Positions 50,721 through 58,824 of a stretch of 64,000 nt of DNA are shown one piece after another. Source of the stretch: Kibdelosporangium aridum (lineage in GTDB: Bacteria; Actinomycetota; Actinomycetes; Mycobacteriales; Pseudonocardiaceae); NCBI RefSeq assembly GCF_900176515.1, contig NZ_FWXV01000012.1, positions 310,001 to 374,000 on the forward strand, given 5' to 3'. Below the pieces are notes generated by a model, which saw only the letters and a list, made by a program, of their open reading frames with translations, was not told the origin of the DNA and searched no databases. How positions within the stretch are numbered: the stretch's first letter is position 1; every line of letters starts with the position of its first letter. The position numbers were made by a program, and so were the translations under genes.

Positions 50721-51194
50721 CACGCCGAGGCCGGTCCGAGACGGTCACGAGTTTCTTCTGCGCCAGCAGAGTCTTCCTGATCGCCCGCGGTGATCGCGGC
50801 GGAGCGCGCGTCGACCGGCCTCGTCTTCCAGCCGCTCCACGTGATCGCGCATCTCACCCTTGGCTGGCACCTCAACTACATCCGTTCTCGCAATGGGCCG
50901 CAACACGTTGAGTCTTACTCTGTCCGGCCGCCGTGTCGCGGACGGCGACTTGACCACCCGTGGAGGTGGTGTGTGTCAGGCGGCGCGACAGTGCACTTGA
51001 AGGCCGGCGTAACGGAAGTCATGCTATCCAACGAGAGTCGCACACCCGTGGCGGTCGGCACACTGACACAGGTGAGAGACACCGCAGCCGACCGGTACTC
51101 GGCCCGAGTCGAAGCCGAGACAGCGCAACTCGCCGGTGGAGCGGCCACGCCGCTGTGATGTCCACTATAGACATTCGGCGTTTGATGACTTGTC

Positions 51195-51204
51195 TGACAC
51201 ATCG
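51195..51204 (+). promoter_or_regulatory. third copy of the TGACACATCG half-site
   Basis: Exact 10-base match to the two operator arms at 50075 and 50104, about 475 bp downstream of the TetR stop. No partner arm is adjacent, so it may be chance or an auxiliary site. Confidence 0.3.
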
Positions 51205-51211
51205 CCAAGGG

Positions 51212-51245
51212 GACACTCGGGGGCGAACGAGAATTCTCGAGTGTC
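51212..51245 (-). terminator. palindromic hairpin beyond rskA
   Basis: GACACTCG (51212-51219) pairs with CGAGTGTC (51238-51245), and the loop side contains the perfect palindrome GAGAATTCTC (51229-51238). It lies about 115 bp past the end of the sigK-rskA transcript and could terminate it. Confidence 0.4.
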
Positions 51246-51359
51246 AACTTGGTAGTCATGACGTCTGGCAACGTCCTGCTCCCAACACCACCCGAACGGG
51301 CGCCTGATCCTGAAACAATCGTGTGACCCTATTTCGCGACTTTTGGATTCGTGCTCCAG

Positions 51360-52118
51360 TTACGAGCGTGCGGGGACGGTCAGGACTACGCTGCCTGTGG
51401 GAGTCGCTGATCCTTCGCGCGGTTCGACAGTCAGAGCGAGAAATGTTGCGTTGTGTGCGGCAGCAACATCAGTAGCCAGTAGCGTGCCGTGTGAGTTGAG
51501 CAGACCGGCCGAGGTCTTCTTCCCTTCTTGGTTGACGAACCAGGCTTGGAAAGACTGTGTGGGCGGCAACTCCGGCAACCCGCGGGCCATGAGCAACATT
51601 CCGTTGGCCTGCCGGGAGATCACCATCGTCACGGCACGGCCGTCGGGTTCAGTTTGTTGGGAGATCTCGGCGTCTGTGGCACCGAGAACGGCTTTGATGT
51701 CATCGAGTTGGCTCTGGCTGACAGCTAACTGGCGTTCCAGTTCGTTTGCCCGGTTATTGAGCGGGATTCCGAGGGCAACGGCGGCGAGCACAGCGGCCGC
51801 TGCCGCGGTGACGGCGATGCGAGTGGGCCACAGCCCACGTTGCCGGCGCGCCGGATGCGAGGCGGGGGTTACGTCCGCCGATGGTGGTAGCTGGCGTGTG
51901 ACACCAATGGCTGCGTACACCTTCTGCCACAAAGCGGGCGGCACGGGCGTGAGCGTGGCGACGGCGAGGCGGGTGGTTGTCTCGCCTAGTTCGGCCACTT
52001 CCTGGGAACAGGCCGGGCAGCCGGACATGTGGTGTTCGAACGCTCTTCGTTCGGTATCGGACAGGGCGTCAAGAACGTAGGCCCCGGTGAGCGTGTGCGC
52101 TTCGTGGGTGACGGTCAT
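51360..52118 (-). CDS. rskA: anti-sigma-K factor RskA
   Basis: 252-residue membrane anti-sigma factor. The N-terminal zinc-binding H-x3-C-x2-C is at HMSGCPAC (about residues 29-36), one membrane helix follows at about 98-120 (IAVTAAAAAVLAAVALGIPL), and the C-terminal RskA domain outside the membrane has SQFQAWF-like QSFQAWFVNQEGKK and a TVEPREGS turn. It binds SigK until proteolysis of the outer domain frees it. The start overlaps the sigK stop by ATGA. Family knowledge comes from Mycobacterium tuberculosis RskA. Confidence 0.9.
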   Translation of the reverse strand: MTVTHEAHTLTGAYVLDALSDTERRAFEHHMSGCPACSQEVAELGETTTRLAVATLTPVPPALWQKVYAAIGVTRQLPPSADVTPASHPARRQRGLWPTRIAVTAAAAAVLAAVALGIPLNNRANELERQLAVSQSQLDDIKAVLGATDAEISQQTEPDGRAVTMVISRQANGMLLMARGLPELPPTQSFQAWFVNQEGKKTSAGLLNSHGTLLATDVAAAHNATFLALTVEPREGSATPTGSVVLTVPARS

Positions 52119-52708
52119 GTGCTGGCTCCTAGACAGTCGCGGAGGCGGATGAGACCGTCCCGTAGCCGGGTTTTTATGGTCCCGAGTGGACAGTCGAGGA
52201 GTTGGGAGACCTCTCGGTAGGTGTAGCCGTGGTAGTAGGCGAGTCGTACGGACTCACGTTGTACTTCGGTGAGGCTGTCCAGGCAGCGCCGTAGTTGTTG
52301 GCGCTCCAGCTTGCCCATGACGGCTTCGCTCACCTGGTCGAACTCGCGGGTGATGTCTGCTTGGGCAGCCTTGGCGTCCCGGTCGCCGCTGGCTTGGGCG
52401 GCACGTACCCGGTCCACCGCTCTTCGATGGGCGATCATCAATGCCCATGAGCGCACGCTGCCCAATTCGGTGCTGTAACGGGTCGCCGTGCGCCACAGTT
52501 CAAGGAACACTTCTTGGGCTACTTCCTCGGATTGCGCAGGGTCGCGCAAGACACGCTGGATGAGACCGAAGACAGGGCTGGAGAGGTGGCGGTAGAACTG
52601 TTCGAAAGCGTGGTCGTCACCGTGGGCCACTCGGGGCAGAAGCTCCTCCAGGCTTACGGGGGCGTGCGTGTCGTGCTGCGACATCGTTCGCTGCATGCGT
52701 TCCCGCAT
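52115..52708 (-). CDS. sigK: ECF sigma factor SigK
   Basis: 197-residue ECF sigma factor. Region 2 (about 25-95) includes FEQFYRHLSSPVFGLIQRVL, QSEEVAQEVFLELWRTATRY and SVRSWALMIAHRRAVDRVRA. Region 4 (about 130-190) has SLTEVQRESVRLAYYHGYTY, SQLLDCPLGTIKTRLRDGL. ATG 52708 with AAGGAG six bases upstream is the start. Directly upstream stands a copy of its own promoter type (52739-52767), so the gene looks autoregulated. Three neighbouring genes carry the same promoter. Its anti-sigma factor RskA follows with overlap. Confidence 0.92.
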   Translation of the reverse strand: MRERMQRTMSQHDTHAPVSLEELLPRVAHGDDHAFEQFYRHLSSPVFGLIQRVLRDPAQSEEVAQEVFLELWRTATRYSTELGSVRSWALMIAHRRAVDRVRAAQASGDRDAKAAQADITREFDQVSEAVMGKLERQQLRRCLDSLTEVQRESVRLAYYHGYTYREVSQLLDCPLGTIKTRLRDGLIRLRDCLGAST

Positions 52709-52738
52709 CACCACTCCTTGCCAGGTCGGTCTACAGTG

Positions 52739-52767
52739 CATTCGTCACCGGAGCCCTTGTCGGATTG
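52739..52767 (-). promoter_or_regulatory. SigK-type promoter of sigK-rskA
   Basis: Minus strand: CAATCC (52762-52767), 17 bp, CGAATG (52739-52744). The start codon lies 30 bp downstream of the -10 element. Confidence 0.75.
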
Positions 52768-52949
52768 CTTCTGCGAGGGCGTTTCTAGTCGTGTGGGTTG
52801 GGCTGGGCGAGGTGCGCCGATCCCGCTCTGGAGGGCACGCATTGAGCCAGCCTCTTCTTCCGTGTGACCGCGCCGAGCCATGGCGGCTACGCCAGGAAGC
52901 GGTTGTCACCTCGTTCTGCGAGATGACAACCGCTTCCGGTTCTGCTGTG

Positions 52950-53563
52950 TTACGCCGCAGGCGGCATGAGGACCGTGTCGATGATGTAGACAGTCGCGTT
53001 GGCGGTCTTGACGTTGCCACAGACCACCTTGGCGCCCGCGGAACCAACGGTGAAGTTCTGGCCGCTGCCCATCGTGGTGAGCTTGGACTTCTGGACGGTG
53101 TCGAAGTTGCCGTTCGCCAGCTCGGCCGGGGTGACCGTCTTCGGGACGACGTGGTAGGTCAGGATCTTGGTCAGCGTCGCCTTGTCGGCCAGCACCTTGT
53201 CCAGGTCAGCCTTCGGGATCTTGGCGAACGCGTCGTTGGTCGGCGCGAACACTGTGATGCCCTTCAGTCCGTTGAGCGTGTCAACCAGACCGGCCTGCTT
53301 GACCGCGGCGACCAAGTAGACAGTGCGGGGTTGTTTGACGCCGCGATGGCCACCGGGTCCTTGGCCATGCCCTCGAAGCTGCCAGCACCTTCCTTCGGCA
53401 CAGCGTCGCAGGCTGGACCGAACTGGGCTGCCATCGGCTGAGTTGTGGGCGCCGGCGCTGGGGGCTGGTTCCCAGTCGACGCGGTGTCGCTGGATCCGCA
53501 CGCGGCCATGGTCATCAGCGCGATTCCGCCGACGACCGCCGCGACTGTACGTGGCAAACGCAT
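52950..53563 (-). pseudogene. frameshifted fasciclin-domain lipoprotein (MPT83-like)
   Basis: From ATG 53563 (AAGGAG upstream) the frame encodes a lipoprotein signal (MRLPRTVAAVVGGIALMTMAACG), a Pro/Ala-rich spacer and the fasciclin start FEGMAKDPVAIAASNNPALS. It then leaves frame near 53317. The next frame goes on LVAAVKQAGLVDTLNGLKGI, TVFAPTNDAFAKIPKADLDK, and ends VYIIDTVLMPPAA at 52950. One missing base restores a normal fasciclin domain of about 204 residues in total. Such surface lipoproteins are SigK targets in mycobacteria (MPT70/MPT83). Either the gene is dead or the sequence has an indel. Confidence 0.8.
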
Positions 53564-53600
53564 AGCTAGGGTCTCCTTGGGATTTTGTACATCTGTCAGG

Positions 53601-53628
53601 TATTCGAGACAGTGTTCGAAGTGGATTG
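53601..53628 (-). promoter_or_regulatory. SigK-type promoter of the fasciclin gene
   Basis: Minus strand: CAATCC (53623-53628), 16 bp, CGAATA (53601-53606), followed by a leader of about 30 bases. Confidence 0.75.
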
Positions 53629-53772
53629 GCAGAAACGGGAATATTTCTGGGCATCAACCGATCGAGGGCGCCGAGCTCAATCGCCGTGACCGACAGATAG
53701 CGGTAGCGAGTGATGTACAAGGGTGCCCGACTCCGACACGGAACGCTGTGGGGCTCCTTCGAGGGTTCGTTG

Positions 53773-55326
53773 TCATCCTTGCACTGTGAAGGCCGTTGAG
53801 TGCCAGCCGGTTGCGCCGTCCGGGATCGGGGGCACTCGTTGGTCAGTCTGCGTGTATCCGGCTTTGTCAGTGGCACGGCATTCCACTGTGTGCAGTCCGG
53901 GTTTGAGGTCGAGGCCCACTCGCCACATCCGCCACGTGCTGGTGTTCACCTCGTCGGCGAGCTGCGCGGTCACCCATTCTCCTTGGTCTGCACGGACTTC
54001 GACCTTGGCGATGCCCCGGGGTTGAGACCATGCGACTCCGGCGACGGTGATCTTTCCCGGGCCGACGGTCGACAGACCGACCGGCACGTCGATCCGCGAC
54101 TGGGTCTTGATGGGAGCCTTCTGGCCCCAGCCGCGTTTGAGCCAGTACGACTGCTTGTCCGCGAAGTTGTTGAACTCCATGTCCACCACCCACTTGGTGG
54201 CCGACACGAACCCGTACAGCCCGGGAACGACCATCCGTGCGGGGAACCCATGTTCGGCAGGCAGCGGTTCGCCGTTCATGCCGATCGCCAGCAAGCCACG
54301 GTCAAGCACGTCGGCGACCGGCGTGCCACACGTCCACCCATCCACACTGGTGGAGAACAGCTGATCAGCAGCGGGTTTCACACCAGCCTCGGCGAACACG
54401 TCCCGCAGCGGCACGCCGATGAAGTTGGACGTGGACACGTACGGCCCACCGACCTCATTGGACACGCAGGTCATCGTGATGGTGCGTTCCACCAGCCGCA
54501 TCCGCCGGATGTCTTCGAACCGCAGCATAAGCTCCTTGTCCACCGCGCCATGGATACGCAGCACGTAGTCCTCGGCACGCAGCCGCGGCACGTTGAGAAG
54601 CGTGTCGATCCGGTAGAAGTCCCGATTGGATGTGATGAACCTGGGCGTGCCCAGTTGCGCGAAGTCGGCGCCTGCGGGGATCGCCGGAGCACGGGTGGCC
54701 GGGACGAGATCGCCGATAGCGCTGCGCGACCGTTCGACGTCGACGCCGTCGGCAAGCAGTTGGCCGCCTACTCCGGCGACACCAACGCCTACCGCGACTC
54801 CGGCGGAGGTGTACATGAACTGCCGTCGGCTGGTGCTTGTGCTCAGAGTGTCGGCATCGGTCGCCCGGGAAGCCAGGCCATGCAGCCACAAGAAGATGCC
54901 GACTCCGGCCACCAGGCTGATCACAGGTGCAAGTACGTCGACGACATCGGTATCCGGCCGGGTCAGTACGGCAGCGATGCCAAGCCCGCCGAGGACGGCC
55001 GCGACGATGACACCAGGCGACAGGCTTCGGCGAGACAGAATTCCGGCGACGGCGGCGATGATCAGCAGGACGGCGGCCATACCGCCCAGCAGGACAAGTT
55101 TGTCGTTCGTTCCGAAATTGCGGACCGCGAAGTCCTTCAAAGGTGCGGGGGTCAGGTCGATCGCGGTGCTGCCGACCGCATAAAACGGCGATGCGTTCGG
55201 GTTCAACAGCCCAGCGATCAGATGGCCTGCGGTCAAGGCCGCCAGGACCGCGAGCACGCCCACCACGGTTGATCGGAGCAAGGACAGCTTGCGGCTGTCG
55301 GCGGGAGCGTCGCGTTCGTGGTCCAT
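53773..55326 (-). CDS. membrane molybdopterin-dependent oxidoreductase (sulfite oxidase family)
   Basis: 517-residue protein. Four to five membrane helices lie in the first 190 residues (TVVGVLAVLAALTAGHLIAG, LVLLGGMAAVLLIIAAVAGI and others), with an SRRQFMYTSAGVAVGVGVAG segment like a Tat-type internal signal. The oxidoreductase domain follows: TSNRDFYRIDTLLN near 232, and the molybdenum-ligand cysteine in MTCVSNEVGGPYVSTSNFIG near 288. A dimerisation domain closes the protein (VAGVAWSQPRGIAKVEVRAD). The redox domain should face outward. Its ATG stands seven bases after a SigK-type -10 box, so the mRNA may be leaderless. Physiological substrate unknown. Confidence 0.9.
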   Translation of the reverse strand: MDHERDAPADSRKLSLLRSTVVGVLAVLAALTAGHLIAGLLNPNASPFYAVGSTAIDLTPAPLKDFAVRNFGTNDKLVLLGGMAAVLLIIAAVAGILSRRSLSPGVIVAAVLGGLGIAAVLTRPDTDVVDVLAPVISLVAGVGIFLWLHGLASRATDADTLSTSTSRRQFMYTSAGVAVGVGVAGVGGQLLADGVDVERSRSAIGDLVPATRAPAIPAGADFAQLGTPRFITSNRDFYRIDTLLNVPRLRAEDYVLRIHGAVDKELMLRFEDIRRMRLVERTITMTCVSNEVGGPYVSTSNFIGVPLRDVFAEAGVKPAADQLFSTSVDGWTCGTPVADVLDRGLLAIGMNGEPLPAEHGFPARMVVPGLYGFVSATKWVVDMEFNNFADKQSYWLKRGWGQKAPIKTQSRIDVPVGLSTVGPGKITVAGVAWSQPRGIAKVEVRADQGEWVTAQLADEVNTSTWRMWRVGLDLKPGLHTVECRATDKAGYTQTDQRVPPIPDGATGWHSTAFTVQG

Positions 55327-55332
55327 GTCCGG

Positions 55333-55360
55333 TATTCGTTGCCGAGCTCTCGATGGATGG
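55333..55360 (-). promoter_or_regulatory. SigK-type promoter of the molybdopterin oxidoreductase gene
   Basis: Minus strand: CCATCC (55355-55360), 16 bp, CGAATA (55333-55338). The coding start at 55326 falls where transcription should begin. Confidence 0.75.
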
Positions 55361-55442
55361 CGCTCCGCGAGGATTTCCCATGATCCTTTTTAGACAGTGA
55401 TCGTCTGGACATCTGAGACTGGCTCATGTTTGCCTGGGCGTC

Positions 55443-55470
55443 CCATCCGCCGTCCGTTCTGCTCCGAATG
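55443..55470 (+). promoter_or_regulatory. SigK-type promoter of the DUF4394 gene
   Basis: CCATCC (55443-55448), 16 bp, CGAATG (55465-55470), followed by a leader of about 60 bases to the GTG at 55538. Confidence 0.75.
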
Positions 55471-55537
55471 TAGTTCGGGCGCGATCTGTTGCCCATCCAA
55501 GTTCTGGCATTTTCCTGATCGACGACAGGAGTTGACT

Positions 55538-56141
55538 GTGCGCAGATCCATACGTGTGGTGATTGCCGGAGCGGGTGTTCTGGCGGCCATGTTGAGCGGT
55601 ACCACGGCAGCAACGATCTGCTTGTGTTGAGCCGGGACGGAGTGCTCAGCCGTCACGATGCCGCTCTGCGGCTACTTCCCACGTCCAGCAAGCGTGTCAC
55701 CGGCGTGGCCAAGGGCGATCGCCTGATCGCTGTGGACCTCCGTCCGGCTACCGGCGGGCTGTATTCGTTGTCCCGGTTTGGCCAGTTGTATCGGATCGAC
55801 GCCAAAACCGCTGTTGCCACCGCTGTCGGTGCACCTATCGCCCTGCAGGGCAAGGCCATTGGTTTCGACTTCAACCCGACCGTCGATCGGATCAGGGTCG
55901 TCACCGACGCCGGGCAGCTGAGCACAATCGGCCGTCTGGGGCTGAATATTAGCTCTGTCAACGGCTTCGACATCACGGACACAGCGGGCACAGGTGCGTA
56001 CAACCCACGAGACTACCGAGCCGTGGCCGTTGTGCAGGCACACGGAGTCTCCTGCTGGTCAGCATCGACCTCGCGACCGGCCGTGCCCGAGTGGTATCTC
56101 CGCTGCTCACTGACGCGGTCGGCTTGACGTTCGCCAACTGA
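55538..56141 (+). pseudogene. decayed DUF4394-domain secreted protein
   Basis: GTG 55538 (AGGAG six bases upstream) opens a signal peptide (VRRSIRVVIAGAGVLAAMLS) that runs into a stop at 55628. The next frame carries the DUF4394 propeller start NDLLVLSRDGVLSRHDAALR, IAVDLRPATGGLYSLSRFGQ and FDFNPTVDRIRVVTDAGQ, then jumps to IGRLGLNISSVNGFDITDT, so a middle part of perhaps 70 residues is missing. After about 56045 a third frame reads LLLVSIDLATGRARVVSPLL and ends at 56141. Two frameshifts plus a deletion make it a clear pseudogene under an intact SigK-type promoter. Confidence 0.78.
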
Positions 56142-56242
56142 TCCCTCGGACGCGAGCGAGCGGCACCACACATGCTCTGGTGCCGCCCGTTCTTGCCTGG
56201 TTGTCAGGCGCGCACGTGGTTAGGCGCCTAGCGCAGGACGTC

Positions 56243-56815
56243 TTACAGCGCACGGGGTGCGGTTTTGGAGGTATAGCGGAACTCCGTCCACACCGGAAGC
56301 GAGGGCAGATCTAGCGCCTGGCGGAGCCGGGGAATACCGTGCTGGTTGATCTGCCGCCGAACAGCATTGAGGTCCGTGCCGTGGTTCGCGCGGATGGTGA
56401 GTACGAGGGTCGGATTGTCTTGCTGGCCGGCTAGGACTGCGCTGACCGCGTGCACTCCGTGATAGGCGGTGATGTCGCTGACGAGCGGCGCTACAGCCAC
56501 ATCTGCAGACAACGTGGTGCGGCCATGCTCCGGTTCAGTATCCAGACGCCATGTAGTGGTTTTCGGTCGCCGGATCAGTTGCGCAGCGAGCCAGCGAAGG
56601 CAAAGCAGGCCCAGCAGCACAGCTGTCGCGGCCGTGAGGATCAGAACCCAAGTGGGCGGCAACGCTGTCCCAGCGACCAGCGGTGAAGTGGCTGGCAACC
56701 ACGGCAGCAGACCGAAGTGAGCCGAGAGCGCCAGACCTCCGGCGATGAGCAGCACGATCCCGCAGAGTGCCAGTACCCACCGGTTGAGCCGGGCCGGCCG
56801 GTTGAGGCTGCTCAT
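56243..56815 (-). CDS. AmaP-like membrane-anchor protein
   Basis: 190-residue protein with two membrane helices (LNRWVLALCGIVLLIAGGLA, TWVLILTAATAVLLGLLCLR) and a C-terminal cytosolic Asp23-like domain (DTEPEHGRTTLSADVAVAPL, PTLVLTIRANHGTDLNAVR). The layout resembles the AmaP alkaline-shock anchor of the Asp23 system. ATG 56815 has AAGGAGG five bases upstream and overlaps the stop of the DUF6286 gene by ATGA. It is the last gene of the operon that begins with the ECF sigma gene at 60290. Confidence 0.72.
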   Translation of the reverse strand: MSSLNRPARLNRWVLALCGIVLLIAGGLALSAHFGLLPWLPATSPLVAGTALPPTWVLILTAATAVLLGLLCLRWLAAQLIRRPKTTTWRLDTEPEHGRTTLSADVAVAPLVSDITAYHGVHAVSAVLAGQQDNPTLVLTIRANHGTDLNAVRRQINQHGIPRLRQALDLPSLPVWTEFRYTSKTAPRAL

Positions 56816-57345
56816 TTCGTCCTCCTTGCCGCTTTCACCTTTACGGTGACCCCGAGTTGTGTGGCTAGGCCAATCTGGGTTAGGCACTGCTGCAGCGCGG
56901 ATCGCACCGCGTCGGCCACGCCGTCGATGGAGGTCCGGTTGGTCCGCACGACAGCGTGAATTCGTTTGCGCCGCAGTGTGATGGCGGCGTTGCTGACGCC
57001 GTCGACCTTAGCCGCGCTCTTCAAGGCGCTGCGCACACTAGTGCGCGATACGACCGCATGCTCGCCGAAGTCATCTGCGCTGAGCGCGATTGTCAACGGC
57101 TTGCCGGGTATGAGCGCGGCGAAGACAAGCAGAACCCCGATCAGTGCAGCGACAGCACCCGCAACCGCCGGTGCAACGTCGCGCCATTGCAGGTCGTGCG
57201 CGCTTTCCGCAAGGGCTGCGAAGCTGACCAGAGCTGGTTCACCAACGGCCCACTGCACTGCGGACACCGCGGCAACAACGCACGCACCCAACATGACGAG
57301 CGCGGTGAGCACGGCAGGAATGCTGCGGCGGGGTCTACGAATCAC
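56812..57345 (-). CDS. DUF6286-family membrane protein
   Basis: 177 residues. Two membrane helices (AVLTALVMLGACVVAAVSAV, VAPAVAGAVAALIGVLLVFA) are followed by a cytosolic Asp23-like alpha/beta part (VSRTSVRSALKSAAKVDGVS, TLRRKRIHAVVRTNRTSIDG). This matches DUF6286 proteins that accompany Asp23/Gls24 genes in actinobacteria. Coupled by ATGA overlaps on both sides. Probable role is anchoring Asp23-type proteins at the membrane; the inference rests on context. Confidence 0.75.
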   Translation of the reverse strand: MIRRPRRSIPAVLTALVMLGACVVAAVSAVQWAVGEPALVSFAALAESAHDLQWRDVAPAVAGAVAALIGVLLVFAALIPGKPLTIALSADDFGEHAVVSRTSVRSALKSAAKVDGVSNAAITLRRKRIHAVVRTNRTSIDGVADAVRSALQQCLTQIGLATQLGVTVKVKAARRTK

Positions 57346-57680
57346 AGCACCCTCCGGCGTGGCTTGGTGTCGGATTCCAGCGCTGCAACCGAAATGTCCA
57401 CTCGTGACACGGACAGACCGGTCAGTTCCTCAACCCTGGCGATGACATGGGACCGCACACGTGCCGTAGTCGCAGCAACCGGCACGGGGTACCGAAGAGT
57501 GACGCTGATGTCCAGGGCCGTGACAACGCCAGTCACGCGGGCGCTGGCCTTGGCGGACAGCACGTCGGGGTCCTCGACCGCCGCGTGTAGCGTGACGCGG
57601 TCGACAACTCTGTCGGCGATGGTGGTACGGCCGCGTTCTACGACAACGTTGGCGGCCGGTTCGGCAAAGGCGATCGTCAT
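57342..57680 (-). CDS. Asp23/Gls24-family protein, variant 1
   Basis: 112 residues, the complete Asp23 fold: NVVVERGRTTIADRVVDRVT at the N-terminus, central strands VVTALDISVTLRYPVPVAAT and a helix-strand end ELTGLSVSRVDISVAAL. The first half differs from the copy at 57925. Cytosolic, probably membrane-tethered through the DUF6286/AmaP partners. The start has only a weak ribosome site, but the ATG lies 5 bp after the small membrane gene stop, so coupling is likely. Confidence 0.8.
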   Translation of the reverse strand: MTIAFAEPAANVVVERGRTTIADRVVDRVTLHAAVEDPDVLSAKASARVTGVVTALDISVTLRYPVPVAATTARVRSHVIARVEELTGLSVSRVDISVAALESDTKPRRRVL

Positions 57681-57685
57681 CGTGC

Positions 57686-57862
57686 TCAGTCCCGGTCTCG
57701 CCCGAGCAGTTGGGTGAGGTCCAATTTGCCGTCGGCGACCCGTCCGGCGATCAGCCCGAGTGTGCCGAACACGGCGACCAGCAGGAACGCGGTGAACCCG
57801 CCGAACGCGGCTGCCAAGCCGAGAGCGAGGCCCGTCAATAGGCCCAGTGTCGTGGCGCTCAT
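57686..57862 (-). CDS. small membrane protein of the Asp23 operon
   Basis: 58 residues, one or two hydrophobic helices (LGLLTGLALGLAAAFGGFTA, LLVAVFGTLGLIAGRVADGK) and a charged end LDLTQLLGRDRD. AAGGAGAG precedes the ATG at 57862. It resembles the DUF2273-type small integral membrane proteins found beside asp23 genes. Too short for most gene finders but well supported by context, codon bias and ribosome site. Confidence 0.75.
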   Translation of the reverse strand: MSATTLGLLTGLALGLAAAFGGFTAFLLVAVFGTLGLIAGRVADGKLDLTQLLGRDRD

Positions 57863-57924
57863 GATTCTCTCCTTGCCGGAAGGTGAAACCGCTGCCCCGA
57901 CATAGGGGCAGCGGCAAGCCTCGG

Positions 57925-58407
57925 TCACTGCACGCGGCTGCTTTCTGCTTCGCCGTCGTCCTCGCCGGGCAGGTGGATGTCGTTGACGTTGATGTTGACC
58001 TCGACGACTTCCAGCCCGGTGATCTGCTCGATTCCGGTAATGACGTTGCGGCGGATGGACTTGGCGAGGTCACTGATCGGTACGCCGTACTCGACCACGA
58101 TTTCGAGGTCGACCGCGGCCTGCTTCTCCCCCACCTCGACCGACACGCCTTGTCCCACACTCGCCGAAGCGCCAGGGATGCGGTCGCGGATCGCACCGAG
58201 CACGCGTGCGGTGCCTCCGCCGAGAGCATGCACACCGTTGATCTCCTTTGCCGCCAAGCCAGCGATCTTCTGCACCACGATGTCGGCAATGGTGGTGGTG
58301 CCCTCCTCGGTGATCAGCCCGCCCGCGCGCTTCGCCAGTGCGTTGCCAGGCGCCGCACCCTGTGTCTTCTGGGCAGCAGGAGTCTTCTCGGTGGTTGCGT
58401 CGCTCAT
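57925..58407 (-). CDS. Asp23/Gls24-family envelope stress protein, variant 2
   Basis: 160 residues. A polar N-terminal tail (about 1-38) precedes a textbook Asp23 domain: TEEGTTTIADIVVQKIAGLA, AAKEINGVHALGGGTARV, then GVSVEVGEKQAAVDLEIVVE, YGVPISDLAKSIRRNVITGI and a LEVVEVNINVNDIHLPGE end. In Firmicutes this protein is abundant, sits at the membrane and keeps the envelope intact; the actinobacterial role is less known. ATG 58407 with GGAG eight bases upstream is the start. Confidence 0.88.
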   Translation of the reverse strand: MSDATTEKTPAAQKTQGAAPGNALAKRAGGLITEEGTTTIADIVVQKIAGLAAKEINGVHALGGGTARVLGAIRDRIPGASASVGQGVSVEVGEKQAAVDLEIVVEYGVPISDLAKSIRRNVITGIEQITGLEVVEVNINVNDIHLPGEDDGEAESSRVQ

Positions 58408-58494
58408 GGTCTCGTCTCCTGTTGCGTCCACAGTGGTCTTGGAGGCTGTCTGCCCCGCCTGTCACGATGGAAAGACACGTCGGTTGTCGGATCG

Positions 58495-58824
58495 TCACGG
58501 CTCGTTGGTGTGATGACTGTCGCGTTTGAAAGCAGCCCGATCTACATCGGTGACCACAAGGCGCAGTGGCGTATCCGCCCACTCGGTGCCCGCCAGCGCT
58601 GAGCTGATCGCTTCATGTGCCTGGCGTAGCAACGCGGGCAGTGGCAGCCGCGTCGCCACTACCCTGACACTCAGCAGCTCGTCCTGGATATCGACTGCCA
58701 TGGTGTCCCAATCCCACGGGACCCATGACGCCGCAGGCACCGTGGACGGTGTCGATGGGCGCAGGCCGTCGATGGTTTCCAATGCAGTCAGCACTGCCCG
58801 AGCCAGTTCGGTCGCCGGGTTCAC
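58495..58824 (-). CDS. hypothetical protein of the Asp23 operon
   Basis: 109 residues, alpha/beta, with ATELARAVLTALETIDGLRP, a VDIQDELLSVRVVATRLPLP strand pair and LLRQAHEAISSALAGTEWAD. The repeated beta-alpha layout and location suggest a diverged Asp23-like or associated protein, but no family signature is visible. Coupled by ATGA overlap to the preceding gene. Confidence 0.65.
   Translation of the reverse strand: MNPATELARAVLTALETIDGLRPSTPSTVPAASWVPWDWDTMAVDIQDELLSVRVVATRLPLPALLRQAHEAISSALAGTEWADTPLRLVVTDVDRAAFKRDSHHTNEP

Larger units (their letters stand above)
50721..51359. other. intergenic, no supported gene
   Basis: No frame holds steady coding bias. A 45-codon ORF from ATG 51021 (GGAAG upstream) is the only candidate and is not convincing. 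Two structures are noted separately: a third TGACACATCG at 51195 and a palindromic hairpin at 51212. Confidence 0.5.

Noticed and set aside
50790..51158. 122-residue ORF between tetR and rskA
   Set aside because: No domain, uneven codon bias and no ribosome site; a change of character midway suggests chance.
18855..51175. Shared TCCAY-N-GGACAT-like motif at 18855, 32906 and 51161
   Set aside because: Similar short palindromes are expected by chance because GTGGAC and GTCCAC are common in this genome, and the third copy differs at key bases.
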